From: Sulfuricurvum sp.
GTDB lineage: Bacteria > Campylobacterota > Campylobacteria > Campylobacterales > Sulfurimonadaceae
Assembly (NCBI GenBank): GCA_030696775.1
Contig: JAUYRN010000003.1
Coordinates: 1 to 64,000 of the forward strand
Direction: 5' to 3'
DNA length: 64,000 nucleotides
In this document: piece after piece, positions 53,945-62,759 of the stretch
Layout of the letters: each line of letters starts with the position of its first letter
Numbering within the stretch: the stretch's first letter is position 1
Notes under the pieces: generated by a model
Databases searched by the model: none
What the model saw: the letters and a program-made list of their open reading frames with translations, nothing else
What the model was told of the DNA's origin: nothing
Program-made: the position numbers and the translations under genes

Positions 53945-54020
53945 TGGTGGACCCTAGCGGGATCGAACCGCTGACCTCGTCGCTGCCAGCGACGCGCTCT
54001 CCCAGCTGAGCTAAGGGCCC
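53945..54020 (-). tRNA. tRNA-Ala (GGC)
   Basis: A 76-nt gene including CCA. On the minus strand the acceptor GGGCCCT pairs with AGGGTCC, the D-arm is TAGCTCAGCTGGGAGAGC, the anticodon stem GTCGC/GCGAC flanks a loop with anticodon GGC, and the T-arm is AGCGG-TTCGATC-CCGCT. Confidence 0.97.
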
Positions 54021-54153
54021 AAAAGAATTCTTTTGGATGGGAATGTAATTATAGACACTCGCTCCTTAATATTTGTTTGAAAGTGTGTTTAAAGTTTTGA
54101 ACACGAATGTCGATATACTATTTCATAATTATCACAAAAAAGGTATGTAAACA

Positions 54154-54765
54154 ATGAAAAAAATAGCATTTTTAATGATGATAGGAATGGTAAGTTTCGT
54201 ATGGGGTACGGAAGATGTGACCGTCCAAGTGATCAGTGCCGTTTACGAAAAATCTATAACACCTGCATTTGATGCAAAGTTGAAAAAAACTGGGCTTGAT
54301 ATTCATAAAAAAATTGAAAATGGTCGTTACGTGGTAACGCTTGGAACTTATCCTGCTGCAAAAAGTGCGAAACCTGCTCTTAAAAAAGCTCGTACTGTGG
54401 TCACCAAAGATGCATTTATCCGTCTCGTCAATCGTAATATTACCGCAGTGGCGCACAGCAGTGTTGCAAAGCCTACCGCACACACCAATGCTCAAGAACA
54501 TACAGCAGCTGCCGCAGTCGCTGAAGTAGCTAAAACAATTGAAGTAACCAAAGCAATCGAAGCAATCAAATCAGTTGAGACACCAAAGCATGAAACTTCT
54601 GTTGCACCTGTCATCGTTCACGAAGTCAAACAACCCGTTATTGTAGCAGCAGCACTCACTGAATGCGATAAAAAAGAGTTACGGAAAGATGCCTTTGCAG
54701 AAGCGATTAACTACTACAAAACATCACCTTATCACCGGTTTGAGCCAGCTGGAATCCGTCAATAA
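54154..54765 (+). CDS. Exported SPOR-like protein
   Basis: A 203-residue protein with a signal peptide (MKKIAFLMMIGMVSFVWG). A SPOR-like domain follows (VTVQVISAVYEKSITPAFDA, KIENGRYVVTLGTYPAAKSA), then an Ala/Thr/Val-rich linker and a C-terminal segment (CDKKELRKDAFAEAINYYKT). SPOR domains bind denuded glycan at septa. AAAGGTATG precedes the start. Confidence 0.75.
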   Translation: MKKIAFLMMIGMVSFVWGTEDVTVQVISAVYEKSITPAFDAKLKKTGLDIHKKIENGRYVVTLGTYPAAKSAKPALKKARTVVTKDAFIRLVNRNITAVAHSSVAKPTAHTNAQEHTAAAAVAEVAKTIEVTKAIEAIKSVETPKHETSVAPVIVHEVKQPVIVAAALTECDKKELRKDAFAEAINYYKTSPYHRFEPAGIRQ

Positions 54766-54774
54766 TATTGAGTG

Positions 54775-55200
54775 TCAGCTCTTAGAAGAACTTAACAGAT
54801 CGTAGAGACAATCGAGATTTATTTGGTTCACCTTTTTAGCTTCTAAATGAAGTGACTCCAACAATTCTGTTGGATTTTCCCCATTCACAGGATAACAAAC
54901 TGCCGCAGATGGGATATTGCGAGCAAAGACCTGATCTACCATTCTCTTAACAATCCCTGTCCCATAACGATCCGTATACGGCATAACAAAAAAGTAATAC
55001 TGCTCATAATGAACAATAGAATCGGAAGTTCGAAGTAATGTAAGGAGATTATCATCGATCACATTTTGGGCAACCCCTGTAAAATCACAAAACAGTATGG
55101 TAAAACTCTCAGATCGGTTTTCATCCAATCGGCTTGCGATTCCGATATTAAGATCGATCAATGCTATAAAATTAGTAAACGAAAAAGTAACACCAGCCAT
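54775..55200 (-). CDS. Degenerate GGDEF-domain protein
   Basis: A 141-residue protein with the diguanylate-cyclase fold pattern: FIALIDLNIGIASRL, then LLTLLRTSDSIVHYEQYYFF, VMPYTDRYGTGIVKRMVDQVF. The GGDEF signature position (usually RxGGDEF) reads HYEQYYF, so catalysis and probably metal binding are lost. It has no N-terminal sensor. It lies convergent with the SPOR gene and divergent from the HD-GYP operon and could bind nucleotide or a partner protein. Confidence 0.72.
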   Translation of the reverse strand: MAGVTFSFTNFIALIDLNIGIASRLDENRSESFTILFCDFTGVAQNVIDDNLLTLLRTSDSIVHYEQYYFFVMPYTDRYGTGIVKRMVDQVFARNIPSAAVCYPVNGENPTELLESLHLEAKKVNQINLDCLYDLLSSSKS

Positions 55201-55341
55201 AGCTCACATCCTCTTTTAAAATCATCTAAAAAGCAGTATAGCATAAAGAAGTAATCCGGCTCAACCGAATTTAAAATATCTAAGTGTAAACTGTTTAACT
55301 TTATAATTTTTTTTGAATTAACAGATAAAAAAAGGGCCTCA

Positions 55342-56427
55342 ATGCAAACGGTACGAATATTAGCTGTTGACGATCAAGAGTTTAATTTAGATTTAATTGA
55401 GCTCGCGTTTATGGAGCACGAGCATGTTCAGGTCATTAAAGCCGTAAATGGTCAAGAAGCGCTCAATATATTAAAAAATGATTGTAACTTTCACGTTATT
55501 TTACTCGATCTTGCCATGCCAGTTCTCAATGGATTTGAAACACTTGAACGACTTAAAGCCCATCATATTTGGAAGCAAATCCCTACGATCATCGTTACAG
55601 CAAATAAAGAAGAAAAAATTCGGGCCCTTGAGATTGGCGGAGATGATTTTATCAGCAAGCCGTATGACGTTGAAGAGCTGAAACTGCGAACCTTTAATTA
55701 TGCCAAAATCAAAGACTACCAAGACAATCTAGACCTGATGGTTCAAGAAAAAACTGCAAAATTGCAAGAGGCTTTAATATTAGCCAAAAAAACGGAGTAT
55801 GAAATTTCAGCACGACTGGGAAAAGCTTCGGAGTATCGTGATTTAGAAACAGGGATGCACATCAAGCGTATGAGTCATTATTCTGCTAAACTTGCAGAAT
55901 TAGCGGGTTTGTGCGAAGATGAAGTAGAATTAATACTCTATGCTTCACCTCTTCACGATATTGGAAAAGTGGGGATACCCGATCAGATTTTGCTCAAACC
56001 GGGGAAATTTACCCCTGATGAGTTTGAGATAATGAAGCTCCACTCCGTTCTTGGAGGAAAAATGCTTGAAACAGATGGAAACTATCCTGTTCTTGAAGCA
56101 GGACGAATCATTGCTCTGCAGCATCATGAAAAAATCGACGGTACCGGTTATCCGGCAGGACTTGCAGGCGAGAACATTCATATTCATGCACGTATCGTCT
56201 CTATTGCCGATGTGTTTGATGCTCTAAGTTCTGAGCGGGTGTATAAAAAAGCGTTTAGCGTTAAAAAAACTCTCGAAATTATGCAAGAGGGTTCAGGAAC
56301 ACATTTTGATACGGTATTGCTTGATTTACTGATAAATAATCTCAATCAGTTTTTAACTATCAAAGAGGCGTTCCCTGATGAGGAAGAGACACCATCCATA
56401 ATGAATTTGATGGACCAGTTGCAATAA
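55342..56427 (+). CDS. Response regulator with HD-GYP c-di-GMP phosphodiesterase domain
   Basis: A 361-residue two-domain protein. REC (about 1-125) has phospho-acceptor Asp56 in ILLDLAMPVLNG. A coiled linker (about 130-160) leads to an HD-GYP domain with HDIGKVGIPD (His205-Asp206) and DGTGYPAGL (Gly-Tyr-Pro at 269-271), all intact, so c-di-GMP hydrolysis is predicted. It is the first gene of the 55342-64000 signalling operon, eight bases before the CheY-like gene. Confidence 0.95.
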   Translation: MQTVRILAVDDQEFNLDLIELAFMEHEHVQVIKAVNGQEALNILKNDCNFHVILLDLAMPVLNGFETLERLKAHHIWKQIPTIIVTANKEEKIRALEIGGDDFISKPYDVEELKLRTFNYAKIKDYQDNLDLMVQEKTAKLQEALILAKKTEYEISARLGKASEYRDLETGMHIKRMSHYSAKLAELAGLCEDEVELILYASPLHDIGKVGIPDQILLKPGKFTPDEFEIMKLHSVLGGKMLETDGNYPVLEAGRIIALQHHEKIDGTGYPAGLAGENIHIHARIVSIADVFDALSSERVYKKAFSVKKTLEIMQEGSGTHFDTVLLDLLINNLNQFLTIKEAFPDEEETPSIMNLMDQLQ

Positions 56428-56435
56428 AGGAAATA

Positions 56436-56798
56436 ATGATGCGAATTTTAATAGCGGAAGATGAAGAGTACAATCAAATGGTAGTTCAAGCGATGGTCGA
56501 GCTTCTCTATCCGGATGTGACTATGGAGATGGTTGACAATGGGCTTCAGGCACTCGAAAAGCTTAAGACAGAGAGCTTTGATTTACTATTATCCGATGTA
56601 GATATGCCCGTTATGAATGGGTATGAACTGGTCAATGAGATCAAAAAAATGGGACTTACTCTTCCCCTCATAAGCGTTACAGCATTTGCAATTAGCGGTG
56701 ATCGAGAAAAGCTTTTAATGCATGGATTTGATGACTATATCTCAAAACCCATCGACATGGATGCGATGAAAGTAGTATTGGATCGGTATATTTCTTAA
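56436..56798 (+). CDS. CheY-like response regulator receiver
   Basis: A 120-residue stand-alone REC domain with acidic pair AEDEEYN, phospho-acceptor Asp54 in LLLSDVDMPVMNG, Thr in SVTAF and the C-terminal lysine in YISKPID. The start is ATGATG (56436 or 56439), with AAAGGAAA upstream. Its stop overlaps the ATG of the globin kinase by one base (TAATG), so it is likely its phosphorylation partner. Confidence 0.95.
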   Translation: MMRILIAEDEEYNQMVVQAMVELLYPDVTMEMVDNGLQALEKLKTESFDLLLSDVDMPVMNGYELVNEIKKMGLTLPLISVTAFAISGDREKLLMHGFDDYISKPIDMDAMKVVLDRYIS

Positions 56799-59134
56799 TG
56801 CGAAAATCATTTAATTCTTCTAGCTTGATTGCTTTTTTTGGCTTGGATGAAAAACATCTCGAGCAACGTGAAAAAGTAGGAACGTACATCCACTCCTTTG
56901 GGACACTGATTGCTGATCGAATGTACAACCATTATTTGCTCAAAGATCCCGTTTACCGAAATATCCTCTCTTCTTCTGATACCCCTCGACTGGTTCGAAT
57001 GTTTGGAGAGTATTTTAGTTCTCTCTTTATTCACCCTTTTGATGAGCGCCTTATCGAACGGACGCGTCAAATATCCGAAATTCATATCGCCATTGGACTT
57101 GAATCTATCCATATTTCCAGAGGGTTTGATATTCTTAATGAAATCATCGTTGATTTGGCTCGGGTTAATGTCCAGGTGCAGGAAGATTTGACCATTATCC
57201 TTAAAATGCTTCGTATCTGTGAAGCCTTAATGAATGAGAGTTATCGTGATCGCGAAGCAAAACATTTAGATGAAATTAAAAAAGAGAACGAAATTCTCAA
57301 TATTTTTGACAAGCTGTATGCTGCCCTTACTATTCATAAACAAAGTCAGCAAAAGCTAACCCGCTATTGGTCAAATAAAGAAAACTCTACAGAAGACAAA
57401 GAACATTTTCACGATGAAGCCTCCTGCTCTTTTACTCACACACTAAACGAGCTTGCCTTAAAAGATACCATTTTGATGGGATTTGGCATTAATCTTAACG
57501 AAGTAAGAGAACTGCATCACAACTACCACGAAAAGCTAAATACTCTAATAGAAATGGCGCAAGGTGATGGGGAAGATCTCTACAATGAGATTTGTATTCT
57601 CTCGGAAACTCTTTATAAAATCATCGACAAACCCTTGCAGGACATATCCGCAACCTCCTATATGGGAGTGCACTCAGGAATCGAGTTTTTGCAGGCGTGT
57701 TCTCATTCAATTTATGAGAGTGGAAGTACCTATAATCCCGATGAACTTGTCGGCGGATTAAGAGATAAGCTTTATGCGCAACTCGAACAAACGCTTGGGT
57801 GGTGTATCGAAGGAATGTATGTCGGTGAGGGAGAAATATCCGGCAGTGATGCTTACGATGTTCATGGAAAAATTATTTTAAATGAAAGACGTATCAATAT
57901 CGGTGTCGCGATCAAAGAGATTCCCAATAAAACGTATATGATCGAAATCATTCGAATTTTACTCGAAATTATGCGCCAAAATTTTCAAAATCGAGAGCGT
58001 GAGCATACCCTTGTGCGTCTTGTCGATGAAGCAGAACGAGCGAGCACTTCCAAAAATATGTTTTTAGCCAATATGAGTCACGAATTGAGAACTCCGCTTA
58101 ATGCTATTATTGGATTTTCACAGATTTTGATGATGAATAAAACCCTTCCGGAAAACTTGGCTCCGTACATTCAAAAAATGGGAATTGCAGGCAATAATCT
58201 TCTAACATTGGTCAATACTATTTTAGATTTTGCCAAACTTGAAGCCGGTAAACTCTCCTTTAAACCTGAGATCAATCTTGTTTCGACTATTATCCGGGAT
58301 ATTGCAACCATCATCGAACCCATGGCACAAAAAAAATCGATTATTTTTCACTACCCTGAGCTGATCTCATTGGGTCTTTATCTCGATAAAGGGTTGATCG
58401 TTCAAGTACTGCTTAATCTATTAAGCAATGCTGTAAAATTTACTCATGAGGGAGGGGAGATCACCCTAACCATAGATTACGATGAAGTAGCACGTTCTTA
58501 CAAAATTGGGATTCGTGATAATGGTATCGGTATCGACGTCAGTGATATTGCGACTCTTTTTGACCCCTTCACCCAAGTTGAAAATCCTTTTCAAAAAAGT
58601 GCAAAAGGGACAGGACTTGGTCTTGCAATTTCAAAACGAATTATCGAAGATTTACACGGTGGACGTATTTGGGTTGAGAGTGTTGCAGGGGAGGGCTCTA
58701 CCTTTTATTTTACCATACCGGTATCCTCCTCTCAAAGTACGCTTGAGCGATATGTCTCTTCTAATCCTGATGCCTCACGCGCATTGATAGTCGAAGACGC
58801 TGTTGAGTATCAGCAAGTTCTCATCGATCGCTTAGGGGAAAATTTTCATCTAACCGTAACCAACTCTGTCAATAAAGCCAAAGAACTTCTCGAAAACGAA
58901 AAATTTGATTTTATCATTCTGGATTTCTTTCTTGTCGATGGGATCAGCTCTGAAGTATTACAGTTTATGGATACCAATAATATTCAAACTCCCTCCATCA
59001 TCATATCCGCCGAAGACGACAGTAAACTCATCGCTCATTTCCCAGATGCTCAAAATGTTGAAGGAATTTTCAACAAAGCGCACATCAATGAAATATGTGA
59101 TTTTCTCACATTTAAGATCAAGCATAAAGGCTAA
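56798..59134 (+). CDS. Globin-coupled hybrid histidine kinase
   Basis: A 778-residue cytoplasmic hybrid kinase. Residues about 5-160 form a protoglobin-type haem sensor with the proximal His96 in EIHIAIGLESIH. A helical middle domain (about 210-390) of unknown type follows. The kinase core has His428 in NMSHELRTPLNAI, N box SNAVKFT and G boxes DNGIGID and GTGLGLA, and ends in a REC domain (about 660-778) with Asp709 in IILDFFLVDG and Lys in FNKAH. O2 or NO sensing is expected of the family. Confidence 0.9.
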   Translation: MRKSFNSSSLIAFFGLDEKHLEQREKVGTYIHSFGTLIADRMYNHYLLKDPVYRNILSSSDTPRLVRMFGEYFSSLFIHPFDERLIERTRQISEIHIAIGLESIHISRGFDILNEIIVDLARVNVQVQEDLTIILKMLRICEALMNESYRDREAKHLDEIKKENEILNIFDKLYAALTIHKQSQQKLTRYWSNKENSTEDKEHFHDEASCSFTHTLNELALKDTILMGFGINLNEVRELHHNYHEKLNTLIEMAQGDGEDLYNEICILSETLYKIIDKPLQDISATSYMGVHSGIEFLQACSHSIYESGSTYNPDELVGGLRDKLYAQLEQTLGWCIEGMYVGEGEISGSDAYDVHGKIILNERRINIGVAIKEIPNKTYMIEIIRILLEIMRQNFQNREREHTLVRLVDEAERASTSKNMFLANMSHELRTPLNAIIGFSQILMMNKTLPENLAPYIQKMGIAGNNLLTLVNTILDFAKLEAGKLSFKPEINLVSTIIRDIATIIEPMAQKKSIIFHYPELISLGLYLDKGLIVQVLLNLLSNAVKFTHEGGEITLTIDYDEVARSYKIGIRDNGIGIDVSDIATLFDPFTQVENPFQKSAKGTGLGLAISKRIIEDLHGGRIWVESVAGEGSTFYFTIPVSSSQSTLERYVSSNPDASRALIVEDAVEYQQVLIDRLGENFHLTVTNSVNKAKELLENEKFDFIILDFFLVDGISSEVLQFMDTNNIQTPSIIISAEDDSKLIAHFPDAQNVEGIFNKAHINEICDFLTFKIKHKG

Positions 59135-59136
59135 CA

Positions 59137-59934
59137 ATGTTCGAAGAGATTAAAAATTTTCCCCCGCTTCCGGCATCCATAGCAGCTATTCAAGAACTTT
59201 GTATGGCACAGGATGTTAACATAAATGCGCTTACCAAAGTCATTGAAAACGACCCCATGCTCAGTGCTAATATCCTAAAATCCGTCAATTCACCTTTGTA
59301 TGGGATGAGTAAAGAAGTCTCCTCTGTCCATCAGGCAGTTATGCTCTTTGGTGTCTCCATGATACGAGGTTTTGCCGCAGCCAATGCTATCAAAAAAACA
59401 CTTCCGCTTGATCTTTCACCGTACAATATTACCATCGAAAAACTCACTGAGACATCAACATTACAATTAGCATTATTACGAGAGTGGTATGGGATTGTCG
59501 ATAAACAACGACTTCCACAGCTTGTTAGCGCATCCTTTTTGATGGAACTTGGGAAACTTGTTGTCGCTCAAAAAATAATTAAGTCTGGTGAAAAAGAGGC
59601 TTTTTTACACCAAACAGCCGAGGGCAAGACTCTAAGCGATATTGAAAAAAGCTACACAGGTCATGAGAGCTATGAAATTGCCGGAATGATGTTTAAACAT
59701 TGGCATTTTGAAACATCTCTGATTGAAACACTAAGCAGTATGCACAATCCAAGTCATGGGGAAAATGGAGAGATACTCAATGTCATTTCCTGCGCTATTA
59801 ATGTGCATGAAGTTTTAACTGAAGACTCATTGGCACGGGCTTATCATGCGATTGCAGCCTTTGGACTTGATGGTATTGCTTTTGAAAAAGCAGTTGAACT
59901 CGTTAAAATAAATATCACAAAGGATACAAAATGA
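59137..59934 (+). CDS. HDOD-domain signalling protein
   Basis: A 265-residue paralogue of the protein at 41689 (same opening FPPLPASIAAIQEL, then NDPMLSANILKSVNSPLYGM, QAVMLFGVSMIRGFAAANAI). No catalytic HD pair. It sits between the globin kinase (two-base gap) and the FIST gene (ATGA overlap), suggesting it is an output module of this pathway. Confidence 0.9.
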   Translation: MFEEIKNFPPLPASIAAIQELCMAQDVNINALTKVIENDPMLSANILKSVNSPLYGMSKEVSSVHQAVMLFGVSMIRGFAAANAIKKTLPLDLSPYNITIEKLTETSTLQLALLREWYGIVDKQRLPQLVSASFLMELGKLVVAQKIIKSGEKEAFLHQTAEGKTLSDIEKSYTGHESYEIAGMMFKHWHFETSLIETLSSMHNPSHGENGEILNVISCAINVHEVLTEDSLARAYHAIAAFGLDGIAFEKAVELVKINITKDTK

Positions 59935-61055
59935 GGAGTGAACAAATCAGATGGAACTCAAAATCAGGATGGAGCGGACACGATGAACTACGTGCAGCTT
60001 CCAGAGATTTAGTTTTGGTTTTCTTTGATCACCCTGCATGTTTAACCCAAGAATGGTATCAAGAACTAAGCCAGATGTATCCCAACGCTATTATTGCCGG
60101 GGCAACCAGTGCAGGAAATGTTTTAGATACCATTATCAGTGATCAAGATGCAGTTGCTACTGCTATCACCTTTGAGCGCTCTCAAGTGCGATGTATTTCT
60201 AAAAAAGTTTCTGAATTTACCGACATGGAAGAATTCGGAAGTTCCTTAGGAAGAGACCTGCTTGCTGATTCGTTACGTCATGTATTTATACTCTCAGATG
60301 GACTAATAGTAAATGGAAGCGAATTGGCACGCGGATTATCAAACGTATTGCCTGATGGAGTCAGCATAACTGGTGGCATGGCGGGTGATGGAACACGTTT
60401 TGGTGCAACATACGTAGTGGCACAAGGGCAAGCAGAAACGGGAATCGTCGCTGCAATAGGCTTTTATGGAGAAACGCTTCGCGCTCAAAGCGGATGTTCT
60501 GCCGGATGGGAAGAGTTTGGAGCTGAGCGCCATATTACACACTCTGAGGGCAATGTTTTATATACCATTGATAACAAACCGGCACTCGAGCTTTATAAGA
60601 GCTATCTAGGAGAATTTGCAGCTGATTTACCCGGAAGCGGTTTACGCTTTCCAATGAGTGTTCGTAAAAATGTCACCTCATTTCCTTTAATTCGAACGCT
60701 TCTCGCTATTGATGAGGAAACTCAAAGTTTGACGTTTGCAGGAGATATTCCAAACGGCGGCTTATGTCGTTTGATGAAAACGAATATGGACAGTCTCATC
60801 GAGCATGCAGGATTAGCGGCAGAAACATCAAAAATAGATCAGGAAGAAGAATTCTTAGTATTACTGGTAAGTTGTGTAGGCAGACGTTTAGTTCTGGGGC
60901 AACTGTGTGAAGAAGAGCTTGAAATTATCCGTGAAATCCTTGGAGAAAAAGCCATTTTAACCGGTTTTTACTCCTATGGTGAGCTATCAGAGGTTGGCGA
61001 ATCACGATGTACGCTTCACAATCAGACCATGACTTTAGTTAGCTTATACGAATAG
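59931..61055 (+). CDS. FIST-domain sensory protein
   Basis: A 374-residue protein with FIST_N (about 20-220: DLVLVFFDHPACL, IIAGATSAGNVLDT, HVFILSDGLIVNGSELARGL, ITGGMAGDGTRFG) and FIST_C (about 220-370: VSCVGRRLVLGQLCEEELEI, ILTGFYSYGELSEVG). FIST proteins are ligand sensors; the haem-binding form NosP senses NO and works with a neighbouring kinase. Here the gene lies 15 bases before a PAS histidine kinase. Haem binding cannot be shown from this sequence. Confidence 0.92.
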   Translation: MRSEQIRWNSKSGWSGHDELRAASRDLVLVFFDHPACLTQEWYQELSQMYPNAIIAGATSAGNVLDTIISDQDAVATAITFERSQVRCISKKVSEFTDMEEFGSSLGRDLLADSLRHVFILSDGLIVNGSELARGLSNVLPDGVSITGGMAGDGTRFGATYVVAQGQAETGIVAAIGFYGETLRAQSGCSAGWEEFGAERHITHSEGNVLYTIDNKPALELYKSYLGEFAADLPGSGLRFPMSVRKNVTSFPLIRTLLAIDEETQSLTFAGDIPNGGLCRLMKTNMDSLIEHAGLAAETSKIDQEEEFLVLLVSCVGRRLVLGQLCEEELEIIREILGEKAILTGFYSYGELSEVGESRCTLHNQTMTLVSLYE

Positions 61056-61070
61056 AAATAGGAATAAAGA

Positions 61071-62759
61071 ATGGGAGAGTTGCCTTATCATCGATTGTTA
61101 ATTCGTCAAATGCGTCGATTTGTTCGACCAGATTTAATTGATGAGCTATCTCCTTTTTTAAACAGCGTTAGCGAGTTTTACATTGGTGTAGACAAAGAGA
61201 GACGACTCCTGGAGCATACACTCGATGTGAGCTCAAAGGAACTCGAAGAAGCTAATCGTACCTTAAAGCAGCAGCATGAAGAGATGCACCATTCAATTCT
61301 AAATGCACTTAATATTGGACTTTTTGCAATTGATAATGAAGGTAAAATTATTTTTGCCAATGAAAGTGCTCACTATCTTTTTGGTTACAATGACCATGAA
61401 CTCGTAGGGCGTGATATTTCAACCTTTATTCACGACCAAGAAATTGCTGACATTATCGAATACGGCGTTGGATTCGGACGCCGTGAAGGGGAATCCGAGC
61501 TGTTTGATGCGCATCAAACCCGTATCCCCATCCGCTATTCAGCCTATCCTATTTTACATGAGTCACTTCCAAAAGGGACAGTATTTTCACTCACCGATAT
61601 TACCTTGGACCAAAAACGTGAAGGGCTGATTGATCTTCAACAGCTGGCCCTTGAATCAACCGCTACCATGATGCTTATCGCCGATGATGAGGGACATATC
61701 CAATACGCTAACAAAGAGTTTGTACGTGTTAGCGGATTTGAAGTTGAAGAACTGATAGGTGAAAGTTCCCGCTATATCATTGACGAGCAAATAAATGACC
61801 CTGAAATGGTCAAGCTTTGCTGGGAAACGGTAAAAAGCGGTAAAGCATGGGAGGGAGAAATTCTCGCTCAATCCAAAGATGGAAATGTTTATTTTGAGGA
61901 GCTGACACTCACACCTCTCGTTGAACGCGGAAGCGTTACCCACTTTGTTGCCGTTAAAAAAGACATCAGTGAACGAATACGGGCCCAAGAGGAGTTAAAA
62001 CTTGCCCGCGATGAGGCGATTATGGCAATGAATCAAGCCAGAGAAGCCAATCGTGCTAAAGACACTTTTCTCTCAAGTATGAGTCATGAACTGCGTACTC
62101 CGCTCAACGCTATTAACGGATTTTCGCAAATCTTGCTGGCAAAAGCTGATACTCCTGAAAATGCAAAAAAGTTTATTGAAAAAATCAATATCTCAGGAAA
62201 TAATCTCCTCGCTCTGGTGAATACTATTTTAGATTTTTCGAAAATTGAAGCAGGAAAAATGGAGCTTCATTATGTACCATTTCTCATGCACGAGCTCACC
62301 AAAGAAGTTCGTATTCTCGTCGAATCTATGGCACATAAAAAAAATCTTTCACTTGATTTAGTTCTAAATGCAGAGATGATTATCAATGCAGATCGGCAGT
62401 TAATCAAACAAGTGTTAGTCAATTTACTCAGTAACGCGATTAAATTTTCTCCTGATGGTGAAGCGATTACACTCACTTACACTGCAGATGAAACGCACCA
62501 TGTATTTGGTGTTGCCGATCATGGGCATGGTATACCTGCCGATAAAATTGCTACATTATTTGATCCTTTTGTCCAAATTAGAGAGCATCAGAACGAGTCC
62601 ATAAAAGGAAGTGGTCTAGGACTTTCTATTGTCAAAAAAATCATTGAACTGCACCATGGTAACGTATGGATTGAGAGCTCCATTGGAAAAGGAAGCTGTT
62701 TTTACTTTAGTTTGCCAAAAAATCTTACCATCTCCTCGAAAGAATCTTATGAGTCTTGA
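61071..62759 (+). CDS. PAS-domain histidine kinase (FIST partner)
   Basis: A 562-residue cytoplasmic kinase. It has an N-terminal helical region (about 1-70), two PAS domains (about 75-185, LFAIDNEGKIIFANESAHYL; about 190-305, with SGFEVEELIGE and VKKDISERIRAQEEL), a HisKA domain with His339 in SMSHELRTPLNAI and HATPase with SNAIKFS, ADHGHGIP and GSGLGLSIVKK. The layout resembles NahK-type kinases next to NosP. It overlaps the next kinase by eleven bases. Confidence 0.94.
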   Translation: MGELPYHRLLIRQMRRFVRPDLIDELSPFLNSVSEFYIGVDKERRLLEHTLDVSSKELEEANRTLKQQHEEMHHSILNALNIGLFAIDNEGKIIFANESAHYLFGYNDHELVGRDISTFIHDQEIADIIEYGVGFGRREGESELFDAHQTRIPIRYSAYPILHESLPKGTVFSLTDITLDQKREGLIDLQQLALESTATMMLIADDEGHIQYANKEFVRVSGFEVEELIGESSRYIIDEQINDPEMVKLCWETVKSGKAWEGEILAQSKDGNVYFEELTLTPLVERGSVTHFVAVKKDISERIRAQEELKLARDEAIMAMNQAREANRAKDTFLSSMSHELRTPLNAINGFSQILLAKADTPENAKKFIEKINISGNNLLALVNTILDFSKIEAGKMELHYVPFLMHELTKEVRILVESMAHKKNLSLDLVLNAEMIINADRQLIKQVLVNLLSNAIKFSPDGEAITLTYTADETHHVFGVADHGHGIPADKIATLFDPFVQIREHQNESIKGSGLGLSIVKKIIELHHGNVWIESSIGKGSCFYFSLPKNLTISSKESYES

